64,000 nucleotides of DNA from Solea solea (taxonomy: Eukaryota > Chordata > Actinopteri > Pleuronectiformes > Soleidae), in assembly GCF_958295425.1 (NCBI RefSeq), contig NC_081142.1:10211754-10275753 (forward strand). The letters are read 5' to 3'. The notes below the pieces were generated by a model, which had not been told where the DNA came from, did no database searches, and was given only the letters and a program-made list of their open reading frames with translations. A program made the position numbers and the translations under genes. This document shows positions 11,465 through 26,900 of the stretch, piece by piece; position 1 is the first letter of the stretch, and each line of letters begins with the position of its first letter.

Positions 11465-14400
11465 GTGAGGGTCAGACTGAATGAAGTTGAGGTCAGTGTT
11501 GAGTCCTCACAACCTTGCGTCATGTGACTTTAGATGGAAGCCACATGCAGTGAAGACTCAGCACCCTTGTTTCAACACTGCCTCTTTTTAAAGATCACAC
11601 AGGTCATAGCTGTATGTTGCCTTGTTGTTATCAAACCTCTTTAATCAGAGTCTTTTACGCTTTACAGGTCAAAGTGGGAAAGTGCAATACACAAAAACCT
11701 GGCTTTTTCGACTTTGAAGGACAGAGGAAATGGTATGTAGTTTTGTCACTTTGTTATTGGGGGTTGTTTTGTCATCACATTCCCTTATTTTTGTCACAAT
11801 GGATGATTTCTTTTGTTCTTTGATCTGAGGTTTCTACAAACTTCTCTCTATTAAAAAGTTATTTTGGGGTGGCAGGTGTTCCTTACACAAACCCAGGGTT
11901 TAAGGACAGAGGATGTTGTATCATCTATAGATTGTACAGTTAACTTAAGCAAACTGTGATTTGTAAATTTGGTTATACAAATAAAACTGATTTGATTTGT
12001 ACCGAAAATGCAAATGCACCAGATGTTTGTTCCGTGCAGTTTTACATAAACTGCTTTTCGTTCACTTCCAGAATACCCGAAGTAAATCGTATTCACAAAA
12101 TTCAACTATGATTTAACATTTCAGTTTAACTGAAAATTCATACTGAAATGTCACTTTTTATCTTGCAGCTTTCATCCACGTTTAAAGACATTGTACTTCA
12201 TTACAGTAGCTAGTGCAGATAAAAATGTCAATCTGTTCATTATACTTATGCTGATGATTACAGTGTTGATAATTGTGATGGTTTGTTATTACAGGCAAGC
12301 CTGGAAACAGCTTGGAGATATGGAAGCAGAGCAGGCAATGCAAGAGTACATTTCCTGTGTCAACGTGTTAGACCCTGAAGGCAGCACAAAGGTAATAATA
12401 ACTGTCTCTGAAAAGTTAAAGCGGATTCTGGCAAATGCATATACTGTTGTTTGTTGTATCAAAAAGCAGTGCTTTTAATATTACTACTTGTATTATTATT
12501 AATTCTATTAGTAGTAGTAGTAACAGTCATAGTGACATGAGTATTTGTATTTCAGTGGTTTCCAAAATAAGTGTTATTCATTCATTCATTCATATTCTAA
12601 ATAAAGAAAAAGTAAAATATTGACACACTTTTTTATGAGCAAGAACATGGAGGTATATTTGGATAAGACAGTGACTGGATTATTGTAATGTTTTTCAAGA
12701 AGCTTCAGACTTCCGTTATGCTAAACCTTTCCCTTGCCCACCATGACAAAAAAATTCCCATCTAACACTGTGTTTATTTAAAGCCACAGGTAGTATTTCA
12801 AATTAGCATACACAAAGTATTCAATTTACAGTATCTCTGATTCAGTTATTTTTGATCTTTTCAAATGCAATGCAGTGTTTTTGTCAATAGAGGTCAGTGT
12901 CACTGTCATTTTGTCTCAGCCCTTTTAGTGGCTCTTTATTCTCTACAAGTTGCATGAAAAATACATGAGGATGTTTTGTTGTCTTCCTCAATATCTGACT
13001 TTTGGAATATGAATAATGCAAGCAACTGCTAGAGTATGGCTTTTTGAGTCAGTGTGTACGCGTACATTGACACAAGAGAATTTGTTTACATCTCTACGCA
13101 TGCCCGTGTGGAGTCAGTGGACTGCCAGGAGGGATGTGTTGCCATGGACAGGTTGTCCTTTGAGGCACAAGCATTCAGATATACAACAACAACTTTGTAA
13201 TGTCTGCTTTGTTGGGAAGATTATTATTAATGGAACACAAAAAAAAAAACAAATGTATAACACATTTGTTTTTGCTCAAGGTTAGTGTAAATAAATGAAT
13301 ACATTTGCTTTCATTGAACAATGCCAAATGATTTCTGTGCATGATTACAGTGGCTATTATACGGGAAGTACTGTTCAGTTTTTAAGTGTCAGGTTTTAAG
13401 GAGCTATTCTCAAAGGATGATCTATAGTAGCCTAAGCCAGCTAAATCTGAAGTGAAGTTTACAGCAGCTGGCAACAATAGGTGTAAAGCACGGCATTTCT
13501 TCAAAATGTGTAGGCCAGGCAAAATAAAATGTATTTATTGTAAATTCACATTAATGTTTCACACCAACATTATTGTGTGTTGAGATGGTTGCTATTTGAT
13601 TTGTATAGCATCATTGAATGTGTGTCTGACCCACAGTACCCACAGTACACAAAGTACACTTTTTTCTTTCCATTATCCTCCCATCTTTTCCTTGTTCTTT
13701 ACCTCTAAAATACCTGCCTGTCCTCAGTTAATTTCCTCACCACTTTCTTTTCTTCTCTACCCCTTCACTCTTTTATTACCTCCATGCTTGCTCTTTTTTC
13801 TCTCTGTCTGTATTTATGTCACTTTTACAGTGCCACCATAAACCACATGTCCAATCCTGACACATCCTTTTGTCTGCGACCACACTCTGGGCAATACTCA
13901 CTGACTCTGCCTCACAGCTGCACAATGCCAGAAAGAAGCTCAGCACACAGGCCAACAAATACACCAATGCCCCCCTGAAAAGAAGCTAATTGTATTAGTG
14001 TTAACAAAGCACCTTAGCATGGCTGTGGCGATTCTTTTGGAGGCACAGTTAAAATAGTGTAAGTACAAGTACATAGACAGAAAAGCAGGGGAGAGAATAA
14101 TAGCCAGAATATGACCTCTGCTCTGTCTCAATTGTTGAGCAGACACTGGATTTTTATTACATTACACTGCAGAGGAGCAGGGCCAGTGCATCAGCGAATA
14201 TTCTGAGTTTCTGAAGTGAATTAGGTTGAACCAAAAGTGCATGCACAGTTGTTTTGCTTCGCTTGTCATGTTCCTCCCTACTCCCCCTATTTTCTGAAAT
14301 CAGATTTGTGTGGGTTCTTTTGTGAGTCAAGGTTGGTCAGTGAAGAATAGGCCGGGTAATAAAGTCTTGGCCGAACTGAATGTAATATGGAATTCCATGA

Positions 14401-17400
14401 ATACACAAAAGATTAACAACAGTCACAAATTGAGGCGCAATATATTTAATGCTGTTCTCTTGCATGTTATTGCGTATTTATTGCTAGTGAGGTCATGTCT
14501 AAAGCCACAGAGAGTAGTATCCGAAAATTACAACATTTTGAACTTTATCTCTGTTGTGTGTGTTCCCTTTGTCAAGGCTATAGGGGGATTCTATAGGTAA
14601 AGCCTTTCATGGTGAATAGATTCATCGCTATTGTACTGCATTACGCACACAGAACAGCTTGGCCAGTGCCTATGTCCATGTAGGACAGAAACACAGGCTG
14701 CAGGTCTAAACCAAACTAGACTAGGTGTGTGGTGTGTGGTAATTTTGTTAACTGTGACTAACAGCTATGCATATTTTACCATTCCAAAGTTAACTATGTA
14801 TGAGGTGAATGGTGAATATGTTTCTTTTATATCTGCATTTTTTTATTTGACAGGAAAGGGCACAGGGAGCAGAAAGGAGAAAAGGCTTCGGAGGAGCAGT
14901 CGTCAGCTCTCTATACCAAGAAGAGATGATCAGGTAATACACACACACACACACACATAGAGCTGGCAAGGGTTCTTGAACAGACTCAGCTTCTCCTCTA
15001 GTTGTAGATCTCTACTCATTTAACACATAGGTAAACTCAGTCTGAGTTTGGTATTGTTAACCAATGGTCCTGATGCTGTATCAGATTATATTCAACAGAC
15101 CGTAAATGCAGTTAGTCCAGAGACGTCATACAGTTCTGATTTATGTTAATGAAACATTTCTCCATTTTCTTCTGCCTGGCAGACTTACTCAAGCTTAAAA
15201 ACCTCATCTTCATTTCCATGAAAAAAGCTCTTTTGGTGATGAAAATGAGATGTGTGAATCCTGCAGGTTTTCCTCCTAAATGGCTGTGTGTGATTAGTAT
15301 GCACGGTCTCGGGTAGAGCCAGGCAGAGTCTCTCCCCTTTTAATTACGTTACGATTTGGGGGGTAGTCCAGGGTGGTGATGAAGACAGGCTGGGTACAGC
15401 AGAGGGAGGCTGGTGCAGCAGGTTTCCCAGAACAGTGCTCCCTTTGGTGATATTCAGTTGCAGCTTTGCCCTGAGGGAAACTAGGATGGAGGAAATCATT
15501 ACCACGGCATGTACACGCACCTATGCACACATGTGCATACATAAACATACACTTGCCTCTATACATCGAGGCAATTGCATCCAAATTCATGCACAGCCTG
15601 CTGGAACTGTCACAATCACTGCTCCGCTGCATTTCAATTTCCTCTCCCTCATACACACACACACACACACACACACTCACACAGACCCACTCCATATTAA
15701 AGAGCTAAGCACCTGTTAACCAGACAGAGAGTTAATTGCATTGCTCAGTGCTCATTTCAAGCTTAGAATGTGTGTGTGGTGTGTATATTGACAAAAGCAG
15801 GATTGGTTATCACTATTGTTGGCCGGCTGAGCTGATCAGCGTGTGACTGAGGAGGCTTTGAATGCTACATTTGTGATTTTCTCACCCACCTTGTAAAAGG
15901 AAACTGATAAACACTGGAGGCTTTGTTGTCCGTGCACTTTGCTGGAAGCCATTTCTGAGTTATTTGAGTTCTCATTGTTTTTCCTAGTTACATGGAGCTC
16001 AGCCATGTTGAGAGTGTTGACCAGGGTCCTATAGGAGATGGGATGACATATTGCCCAGGCATTTGTTCCAGTGTGTGTTTGTGCGTGATGGATGGTGTGG
16101 CCATGGTGTTGATCAGTGAAGCTCGGGGCAGGTAGATGAGTGTTCTCCACTACTGTGGCCAATTTAGCCTGATGGATGAAGGACATATCTGCCAGTACAC
16201 TAGACTGGAAACACACGTGAGCTCATAACACACACACACACACACAAGCAATAGGGCTGGGCAATAATTCTTTAACAACATATATTGCAGTATATTAACT
16301 GATTTCTTTTACCTTCACTCAGGAAAACCAATCTTTATTTGCCTGACATTTCATGATGATTACCGATATTGACTGATTTAAAAATTCTGTATTGTGATAA
16401 AGTTTTTGGACATATTGCCCAGCTCTATATAGTAACCTTTATTTCTCCATTCAGTGCCATGCTTTTGTTAATAATCCACAGACCTCGCTGTAACAGTTTT
16501 CATCAGACCCTCTTTGTGCAGAAAAAACACCCATGGATAAAAACCTGACTATTTTTGTCAGTTATCACAATGTTTCCAAGACATTTCTTGAAAACATATG
16601 TAGCATGAGTTTATGGATTATTCACACCAGGAACCAAGCTCCATTCATATCTATTGTACATGTTAGGGGCAGAAATCTTGGAATATACACTATGTTTCAA
16701 AACCAGGGAATAAACTAAAACCTTAAATTATTCTATAGCATGGCTAAAAAATTGTGAAAACACAATAACCACAGTCTCAGATTGTTCGACTGCAGAGGTT
16801 TGGTTTGTTTAATATAGATCAATAAATATAATATTGGTGAATCTTCCCTGTAGGACCTAGGTTAGGTAAGGGCCAATGATGCTATAGAATGTAGTCATCA
16901 ATAAACACAAACATTACAGATGACAAAAACATAGCTCATCACATATGCAGTATTCCCACGCGTCTCCTCCCAGGGGAACACCGACATAAGACGCGCACAC
17001 AGACAACAGCTCTGATTATATATCTGTCTCTAATCACCTCCTGGCATTGGGGACTGGATTGAGTGCTGGTGGGAGGCAGGGTGCAGTGGTGGTGGTGGTG
17101 ATGGCGACGGGGGGCTGCAGGGTGACTGGGAGCGAAAGGGTGAAATCTCATTTAGAGCTTTACGCCTTCCCCTCCCGCTTAACCAGGCTGGCCATTCATA
17201 TTAATTGGATTTAGTGCTCTATTGTGTGACAGAGACCCCACATACCCGCCTCTGTACCACTCCCACACTGTAAGTCAGTCATCCTCAAGGCCAACCCCCC
17301 CCCCCCCCCCAGTTCTCGACTGTGACGCCTGCTAGCTCTGCCACACAATGTCCCACAGCGAACACCTGGGTCCTGCCACACAGGAGCCACTGTGGGATGT

Positions 17401-17907
17401 GGTCTTAACACTTGAGTGGTCAGATGTTTGACTTTTTTTTATTGTGCCCGTAATTTGTAATGAAGTGGTCTACAATTATAGGCAATTATCAGAACACAAG
17501 TGCTTATAATTGTCCTTTCAATAGCAATGCTAAACTGCTGTGGAGAACCCTTAAATAATCTATTTACTTATGTTATGAATTGAAAGCCGCAATAATAACA
17601 GGAGTAATACAACCAATGGTCAAATTGCATTCCAAGACCAACAGTTTGCTCATAGATTCACTGCAAGTTTCACTGCAAACAGCTCCGCTGCCTCACTAAC
17701 ATCACCATTTACAACTTAAAGCTCCACCCAAGGAAAATACACCTTCCCATTTTACTGTTTACTGTGAGATACAGCACCAAAATGAAGACTAACTGCAGAT
17801 ACAAAGTTCTTTAATGAACCTTTACACTTCCCTTTCTTCATCTTTTTTACCTGCATGCTTTCTCTCTCCTTCACTGTCATTCTGTGTCATTCTTCATCCC
17901 CCCCCCC

Positions 17908-17983
<76 letters not shown>

Positions 17984-20900
17984 TGCTTCCTTATCAGCCT
18001 GTGATGAATCATGAATAACTCATTATTCTTTTTTCATGGCCAGGTTATGTATGAGCACGATAATTTACATACTCCTGATTACCAGCTCTATGTTTATTCA
18101 TGAATCTTCATGCTGAGCCACACCCACTTCCTTGTCTGATGGCCACAGTGACCCCAAGTGTCCCTGATGTGTGGCCACCATCCATCTACCCTGGCAGCTA
18201 ATCAATACTGTAGCTCATCAGTCTTTCGTCAATGGTCAAACGGGACTGGCCTGATGGCCACATGGCACATGGTCTCCTATATAAAGCACACAAAAATATA
18301 AATGAACAAATGATGTTGTGTAGGGTTATATAATATACACAATCACAAAATTAGATTAGATATGAATATATATATATATATATGTCATGCAAGTCACACC
18401 TATACACATGTATACACATGGACCACACACAAACAAATGGTTAATGAGGCTCCTATATAGCTCTGGACATCATGTGCACCATGTTGGCAGGAAAAGCTTC
18501 TGAGAAATAAATGACACCAGTGCCAGTTTCAAGGTTAAAGGTTTTACCGCACACTTTAAATCCATGGAATTTAAGCATTATATCACAGAACCTGACAGAC
18601 TGGATGTATGTGATCCTTACAATTCTGATGTCCTTTCCCCTGATCCTACTTCAGAGAATGCTTATCGCATAAAATAAGCATGTAAAATAAGCAAGACTTT
18701 TAATTTAATATGAGTTTCAGTACCTGATATGAAGTGATCACTCTCAGCGTAGAGTTCCACTAAAAGTAACGGTTTATTTTTCTCTCCCTCCCTCTCTTTT
18801 TCTCTCTTTTCCCTCTGTGAATTTCTGTGTCACTCAGGGAAGAGGATAAGAACATCTTCGACTATTGCAGAGAAAACAACATCGACCACATCACTAAGGC
18901 CATCACCTCCCAGAAAGTGGATGTCAATACTAAAGACGAGGAGGTAACTCCAACACACAGTGTTTAAAGATATGCAAAGTGAAACTGTGCCAGTGCAATG
19001 AGAAATGCAGTGGTGTTGATGTACAATATTGAAGTAGAATAGGGCAGCCAGCCTTTCACTACAGGAGTCATGTTCTACTCCCAACATCAAGAAAACATTT
19101 ATCCTTCTGAACTGTCCAGCTCTTGAGTTACTCTCCTCTACTCTGACCTTTTGTGCAAGAGGGCAGGTGAAAATAGAGAAGTATCAGGAAAAATTCAGGT
19201 CACTGGAGAGTGTTGTTTGTGTACTCATTACACAAGCATTGTAATGATCTAAAACCACAAACATGTGGGAACCACTCCACTGGTTGAAGGTATAAAGTGT
19301 GCAAACAATTTTTACTATAATTTTGAGTTTTTTTTTCCTGATTGACCCCTGAAATTCACTCATCTGTCGTTGATTCGTTATCAACCGGCAATGGCTCACT
19401 CCCATGCCTGTCTGTCACCACAGCTGTTCTCCAGATAAGCTGGCAGTTGACTGGTGAGTTCCCAGTCACAGAGCAGATGGTTGATGGTCCTCAGCAGCAG
19501 AAAAACTTTGTCCTGTACTGTTGTCATGAGTTCACCTGCAGTGCTGACTGCTCAACAGCAGAGGGCAATAGTGAAGTTTCTCTTCAGCGGTGAGGCCTGG
19601 TCTGCTTCTGTAGCTCACAGAGACAGACACAGAAAGAGGCTCTGTATCAGTAGATACCCAACGTGTCATTATGTTATGTTTTTAATTTTAATGAATTGCT
19701 TACTTATTCAGATTGTACTTGTGTATATTTCCTGGTGCATTTGCTTAAATATTGTAAACCTATTTACCTAAAATAAAAATAAAAAATACCTTTGCATGTA
19801 TAATCAAATAACAGTGAACACTAACACAAAATCAAAGGTTCAGGTAAGTACAATAGTTTTTTTTACATGGAGCCAAAAAGGGTCATTGTTGATTAACATA
19901 AAAATAACAGGATACAGTGTGTTCTTCTGTATGATATGTAAAATAATGTCCTTCTCAAAGTCACTACTGATGATGTCAGATTATACTGTGTATTGAGCTG
20001 TGTATGTAGTAATTACGTCACATGTTTTCACATAAAATTCACTGGATGCTTTGTTATTTTCTTCCAAAGATATAGGACATTGTAGAACAATACAATATTC
20101 ACATTTCTACCTATACATTTCGCATTTCTTTTCTGTTGCATGTTTATCAGATATTCAACACATCTGCATGTTTTTGTGTATGCCTCTGCACACAGCAGAG
20201 GCATACACAAAGGCAGAGGAGTTGGCCAAATTATTTTCAAATAAGGAGAATGGAGACAGTTCCTTACTCATAGAAGTTCTTTCTTATATCAGGTTTTACC
20301 TTCCATGTTTCGGTTCTGGCTATTTCTTCTCAGTGTTCACTATTCTAAATGTCACTGCCAGCTCAAACTAAAGTTTTTGTAAATGTGTTTTCAAGATTGA
20401 AGGCTTCATTTTTGCATTTGACACATTCAGGCTCTTGTTAATGCACGCAGTGTCTTGTTGGAAGTCAGGTCTTCTGTGTAAATGTGACGAGCAGTCAACA
20501 GCAGCACACCTGCAAGAGAGCAGGAGAGTGTGTGAGAGAGAGCGACATAACAATTTGTTGTTATTCTGTCCTGGCTCATAACTATCCATTTTAACGTGCA
20601 GCTGTGGGAATCACTATCATATGCGTAACAGAAATGGACTCGGCAGGTTTGCTTTACCTAATTGGCCTTACTGAAAAATGAGCGTCTTAGACCACAGGAG
20701 AGGATGCATGTGTATCTTTCTACTTGTATATCCATCTTTGTGAGGACCAGTTTTAGACCTTTCCGTGTTTGGCAAGGGAAAGCAGCATATCATTAAAAGA
20801 GTGTGTGTGTGTGTGTGTTGAGCGCCGGCACACACGCAGGTTTCTGTATTGTTATTCTCTGCAGGCACCTTACATCTGAAAAGAGAGTGCTAGAGAGAGA

Positions 20901-23900
20901 GCAGCGCACATATTGTTTCTCATGGATTCCATGGTTTCTGTGGAACTGTTGGTCTGAAGTTCTCAGTGGCTGCACAACTAATCACACAAGGCATAATGAC
21001 AAAAACAGATATGACATTTTAAACAATAAAGACCGTTTTAAAAATTCCATAGCTGTTACATGTTTAGTCAAACTTTTCTACAAAGTTGTGCTTTTTACAA
21101 CACACCTAGTGCTTTGGTCTCTCACTGTGTGCACTTGTGTGTTTGTAGGGCCGGGCTCTCCTGCACTGGGCCTGTGACAGAGGACACAAGGAGCTGGTGT
21201 CTGTATTACTGCAGCACAAAGCAGATATCAACAGTCAGGTGAGCGGTATGTCTGTCCGTCTTTCTTCAGGTACATCGTAAAACTAAATTATAGTTTATAG
21301 AGACTTTCAACCTCTACGGTGTTAAATACTGAATAAATAGACAGAATATTATATATTGTGGCATGAGAGTATCTTCTTTCCCATAAGTTCTAGGAGGCTG
21401 TGCACAAAGAGGTCCAAGTTCCCAATCACATTTGAAACACCGTAATCAAAGAATGAGAGTGTCCTCGTAACCGGTCTCCCAAAAGTGTTTGTTATTAAAG
21501 TCCACTTTTGTAACTGCACAACATTCAGTACTTGATTGTGATTTTTTTTTTTGTGACTAAATGTTAGGTTTATGCAGTATAATGTCTTTGCTTTTTTGCC
21601 AAAAGTTGCTACAGAATACGTTTGAGGTCAGTTTCAGTGTAGATGAGCAGGTGTCATCAGTGTTTGGAGTATATGAAGTCAGAGGCAGGAGACGGTACTC
21701 AACACATGAGTGAACCCAAAGCAAACAGTGACATCTTCAGCACCCCCCACTCTTGTCTATCTCCATCCCTTCCAGAAGGTCACCTTTAATTCACTTTATG
21801 CCAGAGACAAATCCCCCAGGGCTTTAACAGACACAGTTAGCTGGTAGCTAGCTCTAGTGTTTACTCTTTGCAAGGTTTAGCTGCATCCAGGAGGCTTTAG
21901 CTTTGGTGGTAAGCTGGCTCAGCTGCACATCGGAGAAATTACTCCTCTTCCCTGCCCAGCGGCACTACATAGTGTAGTTCACGGGGCTGCACACTAAAGC
22001 TTTAACTGTACGGCTGAATCAATTGGAAGTAATCAGGCAAATTGTTTTACGTTGCACAACCCACATAATCAGGACATTTCACAAATGACTTTCTCTTTTG
22101 TTGTCATGCGCGGCCTCTTTTGTTGTGAATGCAGCAGGGAGGGGGTCTGGATTTGTGGCGAATGGTTCATAAAAGACTTAACTGTGGAATAACTATGAAA
22201 CACTTCACTGATGATTTAAAGCCATATCAAGATAATAACAGAAGAGCAGGATTGATGTATAGTTTTTTTTTTCCTTTGCTAAGGTGTAGAGTAATGGCAG
22301 TCATGTATCTATCGTTTCATTTTGAATTATATAGAAATTTAAAATGCCAAGAGTTTTCAGCGAACATTAGTTTTTGGCCAGGAAGTGACACTGGATGGCT
22401 GAATTAAGACTTCTAATTTATTGCTCGAGCACCTTTGTGAGATTCTACTTCATTCTGTATCAAAAAGCATTCAGGGAAGCAGTCCAATGTTTCTTTTCTA
22501 TATATCATTTGTTATAAAGCAAACAGTGAGAGGATTAAAAAAAACGTCAAGAATTTGGATGGATTTAAAAAATTTTAATATTATCCCAGTGCTGCTTTTG
22601 TTGTTTATCAAATATGCCTAAGTAAGTGCCCGAGAGGTCAGGCTTTTGCAGCCAGTCAGGGCAGAGACATGACCTGAATTGATGCATTCAGACTCTCAGG
22701 ACCTTTCCGCCTGTCTAGCTGGTGTCACAGGAAGCTGGCCATGGAGTAGACTGGATATTAAAGAAACTGGACTTCTGCAGCAGTTTCTGGTGGCAGATTT
22801 ATGAGGTGGCACTGAGGTGGCCGAGAAAAAAATATAGTCGGCTAAATCACATCACTCAGTTGCAATGCCAAATTATCTCACTATGTAAAGCTTACAGAAT
22901 GATATGCCTCTCATTAGAACTCACTTGAACATCCTTTTGTTTATTTTTCTTGTTGAATGAACGATGAAAAGAAGAGAAGGAGTATACCAACTTAGTTATA
23001 TTGAAGCTTGATTTAAAAAAAAGAAAAAGTAGTTTTATGTATCTGTCCTTTTTGTCCATGGCCCCTTTTCCCATGAAACAAAGTGTATTAGAGGTTATAT
23101 GTGTTCATGAGAAGAATAGAGGAATGTCTGAGTTGTTTGCAGGCTATTAGAGCAACCAGTAATCTCTCTTGACCTCTACCAACTGCTGTGCACCCAGTAA
23201 ATAAAGATCAAACATGATTTATGCTTAATTTGTTGATTAAAAAGGGGAGGGGGACGCGAGAGTTAAAACAAAAAGTATTATTTGCTTGGCAGAGGAGGAA
23301 AATCATTTGAAATTAATCAACTGATTGTTTTAGTGAATTGTTCCCAAACCCTGGTAACTTGCATTAAAGGCTTGTTTGATAGTTAATCCTGGATCAAGGA
23401 AGGATGGGACTACAATAGGTAGCTGTGTGTGTTTGAATACACAGATCACAGCCCTGCCACCTGCCAACTGTATATCAGGCCCCGGTGTTGGTACTGTACA
23501 TTAACTCCCCCTCAAACCCTCCCCACTGTATCACTGCTCCCTCAGCTGATTCGCTCAGTGAATGTGGGGCAGACGGTACCAACTGGGAAAGATGACAATA
23601 AAACCCCATTTAATGTAATAACAGAATGAAGGCTGCAACCCTGGACTTGTGTTTTCTGTGTGTTAGAATGGATTTAAGAGGAATGGATTTAAGTTTTGGA
23701 GATTCCTTCATATCAGGTCAATAGTGGGGAAAAAGCTCTAACAGTAGAATTTGTTTAAACTGTAATAATATGAATGTTTTCTGGACTTCAGGAGTTTGTG
23801 TCAAATGTTTGAGTAATGACCAAATGATTTGATTAACAAAAATGAAATTTCCTCACATAATTTACTTTATCTTTTTGTTGGATTATTCCCAATTTAGACA

Positions 23901-26900
23901 AAAACAATTCACATTCAGCAGCCATTGTAGTAGTACATTTAATTTAACATTTCATTATTGTCATATTTCAGTTTTCTCTTAACCCTCTTCTGTGGCCATC
24001 AACAGTTTAATTTCAGAAAAGAAACTCTTCTGATGCTGCCTTGTGTTAAGATAAAATGAAGCACTGATATGTTCTTTATTTTGAATAAATGTTTATTATA
24101 AATAGTTCAGTGAAAAATATTTTACAGCTAGATTAAATGTTCCTACATGAGCTACTATGGATTACCGTAGCAATTACATGGTATATATATATATAATGAT
24201 GTTATAGTTTTAGTTCCCATTTTTTAAGTTCAATAACGCCACACATTGAATTAATCAATGTATTTTGATAAAGGTTGCTGGACTGCTTAAATACTAGTTA
24301 GGGTTAAGTGTTCAGTCACTCCACATGAGGGTTGCTGAAGCCAATCCCACCTGACATAGGGTGAAAGGCGAGGAACATCCTGGACAAGTCACCAGCCCAT
24401 CACAGGGCCAACAGAGGAACAACCATTCACTCTCACATTCACACCTATGATCAGTTTAGGATGTCCAATTAACCTCTGCATGTTTTTGGACTGTGGGAGG
24501 AAACCGGAGAACCCGGAGGAAACCCACATGCAAGGGGGAGAACATGTATTTTTTTGAGAAATGTGAAGAATCACAAGAATTTGGAGATTTGGGTTAAGAT
24601 GCTTATTTGTACGTAATTAGATATAGCATAGTATGTTATTTCAGTGGTCTAGTCAGTGTGTGTGTGTGTGTGTCTCCACAGTCCCTGTGGTCATTGTCTT
24701 TCCAGACGCTCTAATCCCACACCCCAAATCTACAATAAGTCTCATCCCACACACATACTCAACTTTTGACACTCCCAGCAAACCGTTTGGTTGCCATGGA
24801 AATACATTTATATAAAGGATGTTCCCATTTGTGGAAACTGGCGTGGAAAAGGCAGGGCTTTGTCCCAAAGGTGTTTTTCAGACTACAACAATTGTCAGGA
24901 ATGGCCGAGAGTAAATTCATACAATGTCTGACTTAAAGTGATTACTCACAGGGTAAGTGACAGAAGCAGGATTAGGCTGACAAAGAGGATGGAAAGGTGA
25001 GATGCAGGTTGGTACAACCCAAACACAATGGTAGGACGGAAACGTAGCTAAGGCCTTAAGTTGGAAGCGGTGATAATTGAAATAAGAAATGCAGGTTTGA
25101 AGCACATGGCCACAACTCACATGCTTTTAATAGATCCACTTTTATTTTTTTTTTTTGCTTTTCTATTTGTCTTTCTCTTTCTTCACTCCTCATCACTCTC
25201 TCTCTCCCCCCCCCCCAAGCTCCCATCCTCTTTGCTCCATCCGTCCCTGCCGCTGCCTCTACTTTGTATTAAAACAACATGATCCATGAGGCGGGGAGGG
25301 CAACTCGCAGCACCGCTAATTCTAATTAATCCAGCGTGGTAGCACGGCCACTGCAGGCCCCAAGCGCTCCCAGTCTATCAGATAGAAATTCATAACTTAA
25401 TTGAGGTCAGAGCCTCGAGTAGCAGAACAAAAGTCTCCAGCCAGGACCAGCTAGATCAATAGTAATAAATATCTGACTGGGCAGCCTATAACTGGTGGCT
25501 AGAGAGCACACAACAAGTCTTTATACACATGGTCTGCATGTGCATCCCACAGTGTTGTCTGGGGAGAGTTTGGATTTGGGACAAAGTCAGAGACAACATG
25601 GTGGACTTTTAAAGGCATAGTCCTTCTGCAAGGGTATGGACCCATGGATGTGTGAGTGGTGTGGGTGGATTTATCTACATAATGGAGGAAAATAATGAAT
25701 TCATGACTTTTATGACTGATTCAAAAATAAGTCGGACTGTGATACCTTTATTGTGAGATTTTGTGAACATAATGAATAGATAGATACAATGGTGGATTCT
25801 AACCATTTCCTTCATTCATTTTGGTTAGTTATTATTTATAACTGAACAACATGATTCCACACATTTAATTAAGTGTTTAAAGACTGATGCCATGAGGAGG
25901 TAACACCTTGGACTTCTCCTTAGCACTTCAACTTTATTCATTTTTCAATAAAGGAAAGAATCTGTTTGCTTATTTGACTGTAGACGTTGTTGAAATTGCC
26001 CATTATATTTGTTTTTCAAGGAAACAAATTGTAAAATAAACATCTCATTTAAGAAACCCAAAGTGGTTTACCAGATTGTTTGAGAATCTATTGTTGGAAA
26101 CCACAGAAAGCCTCCAATTTGTGGAGGTATAACTGGAGAATATCTGGAATTTTTGCTTGGGAAATTATTTAACAAGAAATCCTATCAAAAAATTCAAACT
26201 GTTTTGCCATTCAGTAGAATAATTGATTATATGATGTTTTATTAGTTTTTTCTTTTAATGTTCAATATCTTATTCAAGTCACTGCTGAAGATAACACCTC
26301 ACACTTTTTCCTATAGGTTTATCGTCTAGTTTGCCTTAGTGCTGCAACGATTATTCGATTAATTTATGATTAATTGATTAGTAAATTAATTGTTAACTAT
26401 TTTGATAATTGGTTAATTGGTTTGAGTGTTTTTCAATAATTATAAGCAGTTTTCTGATTTTTCAGCTTCTTAAATGTGAATATTTTCTGGTTTCATTGCT
26501 TCATATAACAAAGAAATCATTCAAAATGAATCATTTTGGTTTGTGGACAAAGCAATACATCATCATTTCCAGGTTTTGGAAACACTGATCAACATTTTTC
26601 AACACTTTATGGATTAAACAAGTTCTCAATTAATCAAGAAAATAATAGACCGATTCAAATTATTATTATTTGCAGCCCTAGTTCATGCATGTCTGTGTCA
26701 AATTAATGAAAAAAGAAAAGCATTTATAAAACACCTGACTCTTGCATTATTATGAACCACTGCAGTTACCAAATATCAAAGGTTTTCTCAAAGTGTTTCA
26801 CAGAGCTTCTCAAACAACGTTTTCTCGGTTTATGCCAAAGTCACAGCTCACAAATCAAGCGCGTCAGAGTACATTTCCCTTTTTAATCAAACTGAACAAA

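Larger units (their letters stand above)
11465..21148 (+). other. acbd6: acbd6 introns 1-5
   Basis: These are the introns between coding exons 1 and 6 (203, 562, 2462, 3904 and 2205 bp). Their contents are the CA repeat at 14940-14957, a CA run at 15652-15677, the MITE at 16252-16427, C-runs and CT repeats near 17.3-17.98 kb, and the inverted repeat at 20173-20211. I saw no other coding sequence. Open frames overlapping exons 2 and 3 are only read-through into intron. Confidence 0.75.

Noticed and set aside
15294..15695. 133-codon minus-strand open frame
   Set aside because: It begins in a CA/GT microsatellite and has no recognisable protein features; it lies within acbd6 intron 4.
20173..20211. 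microRNA precursor
   Set aside because: The stem is only 17 bp with no extended pairing outside it, well short of a normal precursor.
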